Counted from the first letter of the stretch, positions 21,261 through 31,717 are shown. The stretch: 64,000 nucleotides of DNA from Symbiodinium natans (GCA_905221605.1 CAJNDS010002608.1:28017-92016), one strand, 5' to 3'. The notes: generated from the letters alone by a model not told the origin. Numbers and translations: made by a program.

Positions 21261-21733
21261 TGCTTAACTACACCTTTCACTAAGCTCGCGTTGCCTGTGC
21301 CAAGCTGCCACAGTCTTAAGCATCTACACCCCAACCGCCCTAAGCCCTTGAGCCCCTCAGCATCCTCCTTAAAGCCGAACACCCTAACCCCTCAAAACCC
21401 TGGCATACAAATTTAGGAGAGTGATCTCTATCAAAATTTTAGAACGGGCATTTTCTACAGGCTTTGTAAGGGGATGATCTTGACAAGCATTTCGGCACCT
21501 TGACTTCCTGGACCTGTAGTGGAACAACTGTTGCATCCCAACGTCCAGAGAAGGGACACTTAGGGTTTAACGTCCAGAGAAGGGACTCTTAGGGTTTAGG
21601 ATTTAGGGTTTAGGGGTAGTTTTGTCAGCGGGCCAGGGGCCGCGACTTCGGTTTCGGCAACGGGGCCCCCCCCAAAGGATGGGGCCCCCGAAGGCTTCCA
21701 TTCGCAGTCCCACGGGGGTAGGGAGGACTTCAG

Positions 21734-21834
21734 CAAGATACGACGTTTTCGAAGCCATCCCAGGCTTGCTGTTGTTGTCCGTTGAGGGAAATTGTTACTA
21801 TGTGCTGAACATGGAGTTAGGGAAGTAAGTGCCA
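21734..21834 (+). CDS. Candidate exon with GTAAGT donor
   Basis: Acceptor GGACTTCAG; reads RYDVFEAIPGLLLLSVEGNC and YYVLNMELG up to AA/GTAAGT. Good composition and a consensus donor. Not recognised. Confidence 0.5.
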
Positions 21835-22494
21835 TATCACTGCCCCTCTATTCAACCCTTAGGGAACAGAGTGCCCATCCCTACTTACCTTCTATAATAA
21901 GAACAGTACAAGGGTTCCGACCCCTGTTTTCCTCCGCAGCGCGCATCGGATAACTGCAAACGAAGCCCTCCTACGCTAAACCCAGCACCCTAAATCCAAA
22001 ACCCTAAATTTAAAGCCTAAACCTCAACTGCAAAGCCCCCTTGAACCCCTTAGGCCTGAACTGAACTCTGTTCTGGAGTTGAGCTGCGTAGGGTTCACGG
22101 TTTGGGGTTGAGGCAGTTTCGGTGCTTTCAGATTTGGCATGCTTCAGGGTGCAGCATGATGCAACGCCGTTGCACACAAGGCATCCCAGTCAAACCCTTC
22201 ATGTGTCTGAGCCTGCAGCCTTGCTCCTCAACCCAGCCCTACCTTAAAGCCCCTCCAATTTTGAGCTCCGCCTAGATTCCTGCGCTGAGCATCCCACAAA
22301 CATCTAGCTCTTATGGCACCAGCTCGGCTCAGCGACTCAGCAGACGACGCCCAATTCCATCACCGGATGTTCTGCGGGGCGGGCATTTGGGATGGGAACT
22401 TGACTCCAACCTTGAGCCTTTCACCCCCAATCGACAAACCCTAAACCGTGCAGCCTCTGTTCCATAAATCGACTCCGAAGTCCAAGCTTCGGCC
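21835..22494. other. Spacer
   Basis: CCCTAAA-like and TTTAGGG-like words. A weak plus-strand coding signal at about 22,340-22,460 (PSPDVLRGGHLGWELDSNLE). Confidence 0.4.
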
Positions 22495-22776
22495 CTAATG
22501 TTGACTTCACATTAGGAATTCCCGCCGCAATTATAAAGTCCAGCTGCCAGAACACAATAATGTAGCCCGCCACAATTATAAAATCCAGCCCGGAATATTC
22601 TTCTAAAAGTGATCCCCCAGAAGCTCGCAGTAGAGGCTCACTTAGCCCACCGTGGTGGCACCGGGACAGCTAGACCTACCAGGATTTAGGCGGATATTAT
22701 TGAGGAGGCCCTGGCCGGAGAGATTGATCAATGAAGGGGGGGGGGGGGGGATTTATTAATGCGAAGTCAACATTAG
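22495..22776. mobile_element. Inverted-repeat element of about 280 nt
   Basis: CTAATGTTGACTTCACATTA at 22495-22514 is complemented by 22757-22776 with one mismatch. Inside are two direct copies of CAATTATAAARTCCAGC (about 22,530 and 22,576) and a G-run near 22,736-22,750. No coding sequence; a MITE-like element. Confidence 0.75.
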
Positions 22777-22792
22777 AAGGGGCGTGAAGAAG

Positions 22793-22945
22793 TCAGTAGT
22801 CGTCATGGGAGGCATTAGAGGCACCGGGGCCACCAACTGTGGAGCCCTTCTTCGCACCCCGCATCCCCACAGCCCAAACCAGGAAACAGCCAAACCCAAA
22901 GGCCAAACCCCAAGCCAGGTAGAAGAAACGCGCGCGCGCACAAAC
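22793..22945 (-). CDS. C-terminal exon with a transmembrane helix
   Basis: 50 codons and a TGA. Starts after GGAGAG and reads FFYLAWGLAFGFGCFLVWAV (a membrane helix), then a short tail GMRGAKKGSTVGGPGASNAS and HDDY. It is likely the 3' end of the minus-strand gene upstream, which would make that product a single-pass protein with a short tail; the linking exons are not all resolved. Confidence 0.6.
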   Translation of the reverse strand, partial: VCARARFFYLAWGLAFGFGCFLVWAVGMRGAKKGSTVGGPGASNASHDDY

Positions 22946-23180
22946 CTCTCCGAGACGAGAGCTCTTCTCCCAAGTCCTAACAACCTCACCCAACCCGAAA
23001 ACGCATGTATCACAACACCTCAGACAAAGCCTTCGATCCCTCGGGCTGCAGAGCATTAACGTCGGGGTTCAGGGCAAATCCAAGCCCCCAAACTCCATGC
23101 AAACACACCACAGGGCGGACAGCGCGAGAACCGTTCCACACGAAAGATCTAAACTTTGAACCCCAAACCCCACACCCAGC

Positions 23181-23242
23181 CTCGAGGCACGCTGCGTCGG
23201 GCGATAACCCCGGGTTCGAGGGCATAGCCGCGGAAACCAGCC
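23181..23242 (-). CDS. Candidate exon
   Basis: Acceptor AAGCCCAG, donor CGAG/GCTGGG (GC). Reads GFRGYALEPGVIARRSVPR in one frame. Lies between the five-exon gene and the membrane exon on the same strand. Confidence 0.4.
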
Positions 23243-23469
23243 CTGGGCTTGGCTCAGCAGGGTTCAGGGTTTAGGGTTTTCTGGGTTTCGGGTTTGTGTG
23301 GTTGTACATGTGATCAAGGTGGGCACCATGGTCTTGCACATTGTCTTACACACCGCGGCGCCCTGGCGCCGCAAAGGGGTCGGCGTGTGGGGCAAGTAGG
23401 GGCGGCATCGGCGTGATGATACGGCTTTCCGTTTCAAAGGCTGAGGAATCGGAAGGCATGGTAGGCAAC

Positions 23470-24789
23470 CTGAGGAGCTTGAGGGCCTCGGAAATGCTGT
23501 AGTGTGTAGGTGCGTAAGGCTCTGCACTCCTGCTCGATCTTTGGGACTTTTTTGGCAATCCACTGCCGCCTACCGCCCTCTAGCATACCTGCAAATGCAG
23601 GCGAAATCAGAACAACCCTGTTCAACATTATAACCTTGCGGTCCCCGATCCGGCGGACCCCTTTTGCTTTGAGTTACGACTTGGGGGAATATCATGACAT
23701 AAAATAACAAGATGATCGACTTCTTCCGGCTGCGTGCTTCACAGCATGGTCTGCGCACTCAGCAGAATGCCTTTACTCGACCAACAATTGAAAGTTCAGC
23801 GTACCGAGCAGTCCCCGAAAGAGCTTGCAGAGCTGTCCTAAGTTGTGGGGCATAGGGTTGAGGAGCCATAGTCCCACATTGAATCTCTATCCCCTCATGT
23901 CCAGATATCTGAGTCCGGCCAAGATGCGCTTGTGGGCTGCCTTGACAGGGTGTGACGGTGTAACTAGTCAGGACTTCCTACGAATTGGGATATTTTGGGG
24001 CGTCCTCTACAAGACTTTGATGTATTAAGAGGGACTAAAAACTTTCAAACATCTCACAAGTCAAGGACTTCAGGGGGACGGCAGTGCTCATAGGGCGCAA
24101 ATGCTTCAAGTATAGGCCATAAAGAGCCTCAATAATTAGAATAGGGTTTTGGGGGATATGATAGCATAAGCGTTCAAGAAAAAGAAGTTGCACGAAACCT
24201 AAATATCAAAGTATTTTGGGGCCATAAGGGAATACGGTTAGTAAATATTCCGACCCCCATATTAGGTGCCAAGTTTAGTACGTTCTGCTCTGTCATGTCA
24301 GCTATTGCCTGTTGGGCCGCGCACTGTGTTGCTTCAATTGAAGTCGATGGCTGCATCTTGTCCAGCTGTAGCTCCAGGCAGTTGCTGAATAAAGAGATGT
24401 CAGATGTACTATGGTGGCCTATTTAACGGCAAACAATGGGTATTTTGGGCAGGTGCGCTCTCCCGATCTCTGAAGGTTCGGGGTATTCCTAAAGGGACCC
24501 TCAACCCTAAGCCCTAAAAGCCCCGTTGGCCCCTCAGAAGAATATGAGAGCGGGCCTGAGGAAGGTTCTCGTAAAAACAACCAGGAATTTGGGGTCCAGG
24601 GTTTTAGAGTTCTGACTCCCAAAGTCCTACCTAGAAGCCCTTCAGAATGTCTGACCTCTGAACAGCAAGCGCCCAGGGACGGTAGACGGTCGAAAACAAG
24701 AAGTGCTCGAACCTGACTTTGGCTTTCCTTCGCAGGACACACCCTAGTGCCGACTCCCGCGAGAAACAGGTACCGAAGATCTTGGTACC
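23470..24789 (-). CDS. Five-exon gene segment, 162 codons in frame
   Basis: Exons 24656-24789, 24270-24384, 24058-24103, 23892-23963 and 23470-23588 total 486 nt and read without a stop. Pieces: TKIFGTCFSRESALGCVLRR and VRFEHFLFSTVYRPWALAVQ; CLELQLDKMQPSTSIEATQC; HLRPMSTAVPLKSLT; PVKAAHKRILAGLRYLDMRG; MLEGGRRQWIAKKVPKIEQE. Introns are GT-AG (271), GC-AG (166), GT-AG (94) and GA-AG (303). The second contains a family B element. Upstream exons (24,861-26,052) and a membrane exon at 22,793 probably belong to the same gene. Not recognised. Four matched phases make this one of the firmest models here. Confidence 0.65.
24126..24262 (+). mobile_element. Family B element inside a GC-AG intron
   Basis: CCTCAATAATTAGAATAGGG at one end; CATAAGGGAATACGGTTAGT and ATTCCGACCCCC at the other. 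The ends are weak inverted repeats (AATAATTA/TAAATATT with flanking G and C runs). It nearly fills the 166-nt intron 24,104-24,269. Confidence 0.7.
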
Positions 24790-24860
24790 CTGTAAGCCCT
24801 GTAAGCCCAATAACACGTTGCGACTCTACAAAGCCCTCTAAAACGCCTGAAGACCAGAAC

Positions 24861-26052
24861 CCCACAGCCAGCTCTGCATAGCGACATTCTTGCATCGCAA
24901 CTAAGTTCGAAGGATCCCCCTTCTCATCCTGATTCAAAACGCAGTGCCTTAGCAATCATCTAGTCCCAACCCCTCACCAAACTTCTGCTCCAAAACTCCG
25001 TGCCACGGCCTCCTGGACCCTAAGCGATGAAACCCCGTGACCAGGACCCAAATGTCCAAACTTCGCTTTTCTGTCACGGCGCGGGGATGCGTCCCACAAC
25101 CTGAACACCGTCTGAGGCTCTTTTTGGGGTGTACCGACTCAAGGAGGATTTGGGGCTCTTTTTTTGTCGGGCAGGCCCTTAGCTGGGAACCCCCAATATA
25201 GGCCCGCAAAAGAGTAGGATCTGGCTGCACTTCGGACGGTAGCTACAAATTAAACTTTTAGCGGCCTTACTAGGAAGCCCAATAAACCCAAAAAGGCTAA
25301 GGATCTAAAGTTACAGTAAAGCACCACAAAGATAAGGTATCCAGATGCCAATACAAGACGGGTGTTCAGGGCTCGGGGTTCAGGAGCCCTTGGGCAGCCC
25401 AGGGCTGGTTTAGGGCTTAGGGTTTAGGGTTGGAGTTTTAGAGCTTCGTCCAGAAAACTGCATTCACGAGAAATGCTGCTGACGATCCTCCCCGAGTGTA
25501 GACTGACATGCAAGTTGAACGTGTCCTGTTGATGTCCATGTGACAGACACACAATGGCAGCAGTTTCCCTACACCCGGCAATGTAAACGGTTTCGGGTTC
25601 AGGGTCCCTCCAACACCCTAAGACCCCAAGACCCTCTAAGATCCTAAGACCCTAGCCGAAAACAATCCTGATGCGAGCCCCAAATGCCCTGAACCTAAAC
25701 ACCGCACGTTGTGGCAAAGGGCGCGCCGAAGCGAAGGAATTTCTTCGCCCAGCGACGCGTGATCTGGGCGGGAGCCGACCTACCCTAAGAATCTCCAAAC
25801 TCTTTTTGCCGCAAGTTCTTGTTAGCAAAACCCAGCACCCCAAAACATCCTCGATGTCGAGCAAAGTCAATGCCTGCAACAGAACAACAAACAAAGACCT
25901 CTTCAACCCCAATGCCCTAAACCCGAAACCTGAACCCTAAAGCCCAAAGCCCTAAACCCTACAGCCCTCGAGGTTCCGGCAGCAGTGCTCCGCAGGAGCT
26001 TCAGGCGGGCGAGGAACTTTGGCCTATCCCTAGACTCCAGTGTACGCTGCAA
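24861..26052 (-). CDS. Upstream exons of the 23.5-24.8 kb gene
   Basis: 25977-26052 reads LQRTLESRDRPKFLARLKLL. 25703-25784 reads SAPAQITRRWAKKFLRFGAP. 25445-25525 reads DTFNLHVSLHSGRIVSSISR. 25048-25100 reads CGTHPRAVTEKRSLDIW. 24861-24928 reads DEKGDPSNLVAMQECRYAEL. Each has an AG acceptor and a GT, GC or GA donor, but only 25048 to 24861 match in phase, so exons are missing or borders are off. Not recognised. Confidence 0.5.
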
Positions 26053-26478
26053 CTCAGCCTTCACACCCTGAACCCTAAGCCCTGAACACCCTGAAGTCTA
26101 GACCCCAAACCCTACACCCAGGCCCTAAACCCTATCCCAAAACCCAAAACACAACAGCCAAACACAAAGTTGCTCTTTTGTCCAGGGTCGTAATAATTGT
26201 TCAGCGCGGTGGGCAACCTCTGCAAAGCGTTCTGGGGTTTGAGCGTTGCTAGGAGGTATTTGGCCCTACGCTGGGCGGGAGGGGGGGTGAGGTTTCAGGG
26301 CTGAGGTCTGGATAACAGTGCTGCCGCAAGAAGAGCCCCCAACTAAACAGCCTGCTGCAAATGTTTCGGAGTCTCAGTCAGGAAACTCTAAGTCTCGCAT
26401 CCGTTGAGCTCCTCTGAGTCTGATTCAGATCTACCTCACCCGTGCCCCATTTCGGTTTATTCGGGCTTCGGTTTTGGG
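26053..26478. other. Spacer
   Basis: CCCTAAACC-type words at 26,070-26,150 and GTTTAGGG-like sequence after 26,230. No gene seen. Confidence 0.5.
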
Positions 26479-26585
26479 ACTGTATATATATATATATATA
26501 TATGTGTATATATATATATATGTGTATATATATACATATATACACACACATATTTTTATATATAGAGAGAGAGAGAGAGAGAGAT
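26479..26585. repeat. (TA)n/(TG)n and (AG)n microsatellite
   Basis: TATATATATATATATATATGTGTATATATA..., then AGAGAGAGAGAGAGAGAGAG. Confidence 0.9.
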
Positions 26586-26900
26586 GTATAACTACACCCT
26601 AAACCCTCTAAACACCCAGCAAATCCTCTTCCAAGCTGCCCGGTGTTTGGCTTCAGCCGATTCACCGCGCTCGGAAAAGGCGCAGTGCTGGAGGTGTTGC
26701 CGAGTTTCCTTGCTAGTTGAGTATCGGGTTGAGGCTGGGGATTAGGGGTCCAGGGTTTAGTCCTGGGGGTTAAGGTCCAGTGTTAGGGCTAAGGGGGTCA
26801 AAGGTGTAGGGTTTAGGGTTTAGGTGGTCTAGGGCTTTGGGGCTTGGGGAAAAATGTCGGCATGAAGTGCGGTTCAAGGCTGTGCACGACTTGCACCCAA

Positions 26901-27335
26901 TCATAGTCTGTTGTTGCTTTCCTCCAGTGTTCCTTGATAGCCCTTGATAGCCCTAAGTACGAACAAAACAAATCGCACCCCCGCATCCGAAGTGCCTGAG
27001 GCTCTGCTGCTTTGAAACCAAGCCGACTCAACTGCCCCCGATCCCAAAACATCAAAGAACTGCTCATCCACACTGCAATACAGCCGCGTGAGCTGACACT
27101 AGCAGCTCAATCACAGCGATGGACATAACAGCTGTCCGGTACAATCGGTACAACGAGACGCGCCCTCCACAAAAGGGAAGCCCCCTTCAAAATCAGGAGC
27201 ATAACTAACAACACGGTCTAGGCTCGACTTCTTGCCCTTCAGCGCCTGCATGGCCTTCGAATCCAACGTGCCGACAGACTGGCGCCTCTGTTCTTCGGGC
27301 GAATGCTGTTGGCCCCCTTCAAAATCTCTACCTAT
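26901..27335 (-). CDS. Two-exon gene model with 42-nt intron
   Basis: Exon a 27115-27335 reads DFEGGQQHSPEEQRRQSVGT, KAMQALKGKKSSLDRVVSYA and DFEGGFPFVEGASRCTDCTG. Exon b 26901-27072 reads VDEQFFDVLGSGAVESAWFQ and AIKGYQGTLEESNNRL-stop. Removing the GT...TTGCAG intron of 42 nt gives 131 codons with the stop; unspliced, exon a stops at once. DFEGG occurs twice. An acceptor (CCGGGTAG) precedes 27335, so the 5' end lies upstream. Exon b has a second open frame. Not recognised. Confidence 0.6.
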
Positions 27336-27465
27336 CTACCCGGAACATCCCGGAACCCTACATTCAACTCCTGTAGTACATGGGTTGGGATTCACAATCT
27401 ACGAGCATCGCGTCAGCATAGGGACACCGAAAAACCCCTACATGTAAGAGCAGCGAGAGCCTGCG

Positions 27466-27533
27466 CCTCGGGGTAGGGGGGGGTGGGGTAGGCAGGGGTA
27501 GGCAGGGGTAGGGGGCGGTAGGGGGCGGTAGGG
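27466..27533 (+). repeat. GGGGTAGGCA minisatellite
   Basis: GGGGTAGGCAGGGGTAGGCA and GGGGGCGGTA repeats, G-rich on the plus strand and possibly able to form quadruplexes. Confidence 0.8.
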
Positions 27534-27935
27534 AGTTTCAGCTAGAGCTCTGGTAACCCTTTCAGTCCGTTTCTTCCTTCTGAGGGTGGAAGAGTCAATC
27601 AAAAAGCCAAGCGCAAGATCAAGGCACTTGGTTCAGGGCTTCCAATATTTTTTGAGGCCTTCAGCCTCAAATCCTAAACCGTTTTTACCCTTTCAGGCCT
27701 ACAAGCCGCATACTGCAATCCCTAGAGAACGCGGTTCTGTTTAAATTTCGAGAAGCCTGATATATCATAGACATGGGAAACTGCTTTCTGACGTTTCTTG
27801 CTCACATGTACCTTGTTCATGGTCCAGGAGTCCAGGGTTACTCTGGGTTAAGATCATTTCAGACACCCTGGATGCCGCCAAGTCCTACAAGGCCCCAATG
27901 ACCCCAAGCCCTGGAACACGGGACCATGATCCCCT

Positions 27936-28070
27936 GGTTCTTAGTAGGGAAGGGGGGAATAAGGGCCCTATATATACTCTTTCAGGGGTTCTAGAGGGGC
28001 CCTATATATATATATATACCCTGCAAGGGATTCTGCAGGGCCCTCAGTCCCTCATTCCCTACTAAGAACC
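27936..28070. mobile_element. Inverted-repeat element, GGTTCTTAGTAGGGAA ends
   Basis: Perfect 16-nt ends GGTTCTTAGTAGGGAA (27936-27951) and TTCCCTACTAAGAACC (28055-28070), extended imperfectly to GGGCCCT. Inside are two GGGCCCTATATATA blocks. The ends offer GT donors and, with the flanking CAG, AG acceptors in both orientations, so it could be an intron on either strand. Confidence 0.85.
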
Positions 28071-28075
28071 GCCAG

Positions 28076-28170
28076 ATGAAGCCAAGTTGCGGGTTTAGCG
28101 CCACGAAGTCGGTCTTCAGCGGCAGCTTGCCCAACAGCTCATTTCGCCTCCGGGAAGACCGCACCGTGGT
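28076..28170 (-). CDS. Candidate exon, strand uncertain
   Basis: Minus reads RRNELLGKLPLKTDFVALNP and QLGFIWR and runs into the inverted-repeat element. Plus reads KPSCGFSATKSVFSGSLPNS between CGCCAG and GTGCGT. The minus frame looks more protein-like and is on the strand of the exons at 28.4 and 27.3 kb; the plus frame has the better splice sites. Confidence 0.4.
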
Positions 28171-28421
28171 GCGTTTTTTGGGATTGTGGAGTTCGGGGGT
28201 GGGGGGGTTTACTTCATGGGGTTTTGCAGAGCGCTACAGGCTTTGGGAGTTTAGGAGTGGCGTCAGACGCAAATGTCTTGTGTTGGCTTCTTGTGCTTTG
28301 TTTCGTGCGCAGGGTCGAGTGTTCAAGTGCTGTTGGTGCACGGGGCGTGGTCATGCGTCATGCCTTCAAATAACACCTCTGAACCCTAAACCCCACAGAG
28401 CCCGGGTTTCTTAAGCGCAAC

Positions 28422-28613
28422 TTCTCTGGCGGACTTTGGCAGAAGTGACTCGGATCCAACCACATAAACGCATATGCTTATAGGTTGCGCCGTAAGCTTG
28501 CACCTAGGCAGGGGCTGGGTGCGCCTTGAGCGGAAGTTGCCGCAAAGGTTCTCCGAATCCTCAAGATCTCGTCGGTTGGGTGCGGGTGTTTCGGTTTGGA
28601 CGGTTTGGAGTAT
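28422..28613 (-). CDS. Candidate exon, 64 codons
   Basis: Acceptor GGAATTTCCAG, donor GAA/GTTGCG. Reads ILQTVQTETPAPNRRDLEDS, ENLCGNFRSRRTQPLPRCKL and ISICVYVVGSESLLPKSARE. Not recognised. Confidence 0.5.
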
Positions 28614-28817
28614 CTGGAAATTCCGGCTAAGGGGCTGATCGGATTGTGGAAGAAGCGCGACTCCGGTTCCCTCATAAAACGAGAACTGAACTTAACACCT
28701 AGGATTGCTGTGACCCGCCGTCCTCGATGATGTTGGCGCTTTGGATGTTCCTCACAGACTTATGGTGCCAGAAGTTGAAGGAGTGGGGTGAAGGTGTGCA
28801 TGGTTCGGTCTTTTGAC

Positions 28818-28960
28818 CTCAGCGCAGAAAGCCTAAAATGTCGTGCACCTCCAGGCCACCGGCGTGGGCACTTTAAGCTCTTCAAGACCCGTACAGTCCG
28901 CATCTTCCCAAGCAGCCGCGGTGGTGCCACGGTTACTTGTGTCGTTGCCACCTATAATCC
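28818..28960 (+). CDS. Candidate exon or gene end
   Basis: Acceptor GGTCTTTTGACCTCAG. Reads AESLKCRAPPGHRRGHFKLF and KTRTVRIFPSSRGGATVTCV, then YNP-stop unless spliced at CACG/GTTACT. Just upstream of the plus-strand exon chain at 29.1 kb. Not recognised. Confidence 0.45.
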
Positions 28961-29088
28961 TTAACGCTGACTCTTAAAACATCCTACCCCTAAGCCTGAA
29001 CAGCTTAAGGCTTAAGCTACATGCAATCATCTGTAATCCCACCCCGAATCCCATGTGAAAGAATGCCCAGTGTCTGATTCGCCATCAG

Positions 29089-29441
29089 GGTCCAAAGCTT
29101 CATGTGCGACGCCGCTTTCCTGGTGAGAACGGGAGCTCGGAAGAATATGCTTTATCAACCTGAGATTCGATGTTTTCAGAACACGTCCCGAAGCCCTTCA
29201 TGTTACCATATGTTGTTCATGTCCTTTTTGGCAGCCCTTTGACCTCCAAAGCCTACGCATCGTCAACATCAACTGCCAGCCCCAGTGTTGTGGCCCAAAA
29301 AGCTCACGCTTCAGGCGGGTTTGTTCCAGTAATTCTTAGCCGCATTTAAATTTTAGGGTGCCCCGGCAAGCCTACTCATACACTTGGAACCGACAGCCGA
29401 GGCACTCGATAGCTGGACGAGATGTCGGAATACCTTTGCAG
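29089..29441 (+). CDS. Three-exon gene segment, phases consistent
   Basis: Exons 29089-29122 (VQSFMCDAAFL), 29235-29314 (PFDLQSLRIVNINCQPQCCG) and 29371-29441 (LLIHLEPTAEALDSWTRCRN). Joined they read 61 codons without a stop. Intron 1 is GTGAGA...TTTTTGGCAG (112 nt). Intron 2 is GCGGGT...GGCAAG (56 nt, GC-AG) and contains TTTTAGGG. The last donor is CAG/GTCAGG-like. Not recognised. Confidence 0.6.
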
Positions 29442-29904
29442 GTCAGGATGCTCCTTCAGGGGACTAAAGAAGGGACCCTTGTAAGGGATCCCTTAGGGGT
29501 TGCAGGTCTTGGACCCACAAGAAGCATGAACTAACCCGAACAAAATCCTAAAATCTCCAAGGAAACCCGAACCTCTACACCTACAGCCTACGTACACCCA
29601 AAGCCTGCAAAGCCTAAAGCAAGAGCCCTAAAAACCCTTAAGCTCGAAATTCATCTCCAAAGGTATACGTGAACCTCAGACAGAACCCAGAAATGCCAAA
29701 CCTATATAAGCAGAAGCCGAAAAGCAAAAACTATACACACCTATCAACAACATGACATGTTATGGGCGTATACACCCTAAGCCTCTGCATTCAACCACAA
29801 GCTCTATCAAACAGTCACCAAACCCATGCGCCCCTAAACCAGAATAACAGCAAGAAATAACCACAAACTTGCACAACAGAACACCTGAACCTAACAGGGT
29901 TCAA
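29442..29904. other. Spacer
   Basis: AC-rich sequence with CCCTAAA-like words; the pair AGGGACCCTT and AAGGGATCCCTT near 29,470 is a small palindrome. No gene seen. Confidence 0.45.
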
Positions 29905-30029
29905 GTCTCAAACCCTAAGCCCCGCTAGTGCAAGCCTAAACCCCAAACCCTAAATCCTAAACCCCTTAACCCGAAACCCCAAGCCCTAAACCCGAAACCC
30001 TAAACCCTAAACCCCAAACCCAAAACCCA
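29905..30029 (-). repeat. Degenerate CCCTAAA array
   Basis: CCCTAAACCCCAAACCCTAA-type sequence on the left side of the exon core at 30,031. Confidence 0.85.
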
Positions 30030-30030
30030 A

Positions 30031-30110
30031 GGTCGCGACAGGGTTTTAGCCCGTGCCCCGAGCCCCGAGCGGCTCCAAACATCCAGCGCCTTCCTTGCTT
30101 GGCGGTTGAA
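30031..30110 (-). CDS. Exon core flanked by inverted telomere-like arrays
   Basis: Reads FNRQARKALDVWSRSGLGAR then AKTLSR, with high GC3. In the exon's own sense, CCCTAAA precedes it (possible acceptor CCGCCAAG) and the repeat on the donor side reads G-rich. A clear example of the exon-core pattern. Not recognised. Confidence 0.45.
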
Positions 30111-30330
30111 GGGTTTAGGGTTTAGGGCCTAGGGGTGAGGGTTTTAGGGTTTAGGCGTTAGGGTTGCAGGGGTTAGGGTTTGGGGGTTAGGATTTGAGGG
30201 GTTAGGGTTTTAGGGGCTAGGGGTTTAGGGGTTAGGGTTTTAGGGGTTAGGGTTTTAGGGGTCAGGGTTTTAGGGGTCAGGGTTGTAGGGGTTAGGATTT
30301 GGGGGTTAAAGAGGTTTTGGGCTTAGGGTT
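30111..30330 (+). repeat. TTAGGGTTTTAGGGG minisatellite
   Basis: About 220 nt of 14-15 nt variants such as GGGGTTAGGGTTTTA, evidently built from telomere-like heptamers. The most G-rich block in the window. Confidence 0.85.
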
Positions 30331-30404
30331 TGGGATTCTTTGGTCTGGCTTCTAGTTGTAAGTAGTGCATGCCTCAGAGTTTAGGGTGCCAGTCTTTTGT
30401 TCAG

Positions 30405-30627
30405 ATTGTCCCAAGACAAGGAGTACTTTGGGTACGTAGGCTTCCAGAAGAAAGCTATATCACTCTGCTCTACCCATTCTGAGGGGTGTAAGATGTCTCG
30501 TGCATGTGCTGCGGCCCTCGTTTCCAATAAGAAATTGTCCCGTAGGTCTCGAAAGTCTGACGCCAACCCTCATTCCCTATTTCCAAACTCTTTGACCGAG
30601 GCCTCCAGCCCCCTGCCCAAAGGTTAA
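30405..30627 (+). CDS. Candidate exon, strand uncertain
   Basis: Plus: acceptor CTTTTGTTCAG, reads SQDKEYFGYVGFQKKAISLC and ACAAALVSNKKLSRRSRKS, ending PLPKG-stop. Minus (30,556-30,381): FRDLRDNFLLETRAAAHARD and SDIAFFWKPTYPKYSLSWDN. Both look protein-like; plus is preferred for its acceptor and plus-strand neighbours. Confidence 0.4.
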
Positions 30628-30789
30628 AGCTTGCAGCTTGCTGTTTCTACACAATTTGAAGCCAAGCTTCTGCGAGAGCAGCCCTTCTTTGAAAGCGGCA
30701 GTGATTCCTGGCTTGGGATGAGGGGCATCCTAACCCTGTTCATTGTTACATACGCAAGGTCCCCCGCAAAATGAATGGGGCCCTTGCAA

Positions 30790-30796
30790 AGCAGAC

Positions 30797-30832
<36 letters not shown>

Positions 30833-30970
30833 TGAGAGAAAAAAAGAGAGAGAGGGGGAGAAAGGGATACAAAGAGAGAGGAACAGAGAGGGAAGGAGAG
30901 AGAGAAAGAGACAGAGAGAGAGAGAGAGAGAGAGAAAGAGCGACAGAGAAAGCAAAAGAAACAAGAGCGA
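30790..30970 (+). repeat. (GA)n purine tract
   Basis: About 180 nt of AGAGAGAGACAGAGAGAG-type sequence. The Arg/Glu (+) and Ser/Leu (-) frames across it are by-products. Confidence 0.9.
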
Positions 30971-31314
30971 GGGAGGGACAGCAACATGTGTATCCTCCCC
31001 TGCCACTTCCGTCGATCCAACCCAGCTGGGTCGGGGATTCGGGGCGAGTGCTCTTGAAAACTGTCATCGAATGCTGCCACAGCACCCTTCTTGGACCGAA
31101 CACACGGGAAGAGAGCGAAGCTCTGATTTGTCGCCGCCATAAGACCTTGTGATCGCAGTAGCAGCCGGACTTTGATTCCCAATCCCTGCAGCTACCGCAA
31201 CCAGCAGTAGTAATCGACTATGGCAAAGGTTGTTGCATCGCAACAGGTGCGTTGGTCAATCAGACTGAGAGATTTCATATGTCGTGCACTATGTCGCGAT
31301 GTGTCTTGCCACAG

Positions 31315-31517
31315 AGATCAGAGATCTTCGTAGAAAAGCTCGGTTGAACTACGGCGAGCAAGATCTATGCAAGTCATGGCTAGTATCAACGCGAAGCGTT
31401 TCCCCACTTGGCACGCACGCTTCCATCTTGGCTGCCCAACAAACCTTGCACCAAAACCGATGGATGCCCAGGGGCTTGCCATGTGTCCACGAACGAGTTG
31501 GGCCTTGCAGGGCATGA
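31315..31517 (+). CDS. Candidate exon
   Basis: Acceptor GTGTCTTGCCACAG. Reads IRDLRRKARLNYGEQDLCKS and THASILAAQQTLHQNRWMPR. A second plus frame continues to a Ser/Pro-rich end (GAASSAGGRPPSVSRSPSSS) and a stop at 31,642, so an unresolved splice or shift is likely. Not recognised. Confidence 0.5.
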
Positions 31518-31717
31518 CTCACAATGGCGGTTCTGCAATTGTTCCGCCAGGAGCTGCTAGCAGTGCAGGGGGGCGACCTCCAAGCGTTTCAAGATCACCG
31601 TCATCATCAGCTTCAGGCCCCCCCACCCCCCCGGCCATGTAAACCCCTTGAGAAGCTGACAGCTACCTGAGCATGCAACCTCCGAAAAAACACCGTCCTC
31701 CAGAAAAACAAATTGAT

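Noticed and set aside
30624-31182. Ser/Leu-rich (-) and Arg/Glu-rich (+) frames of 125-159 codons
   Set aside because: They translate the (GA)n tract at 30,790-30,970.
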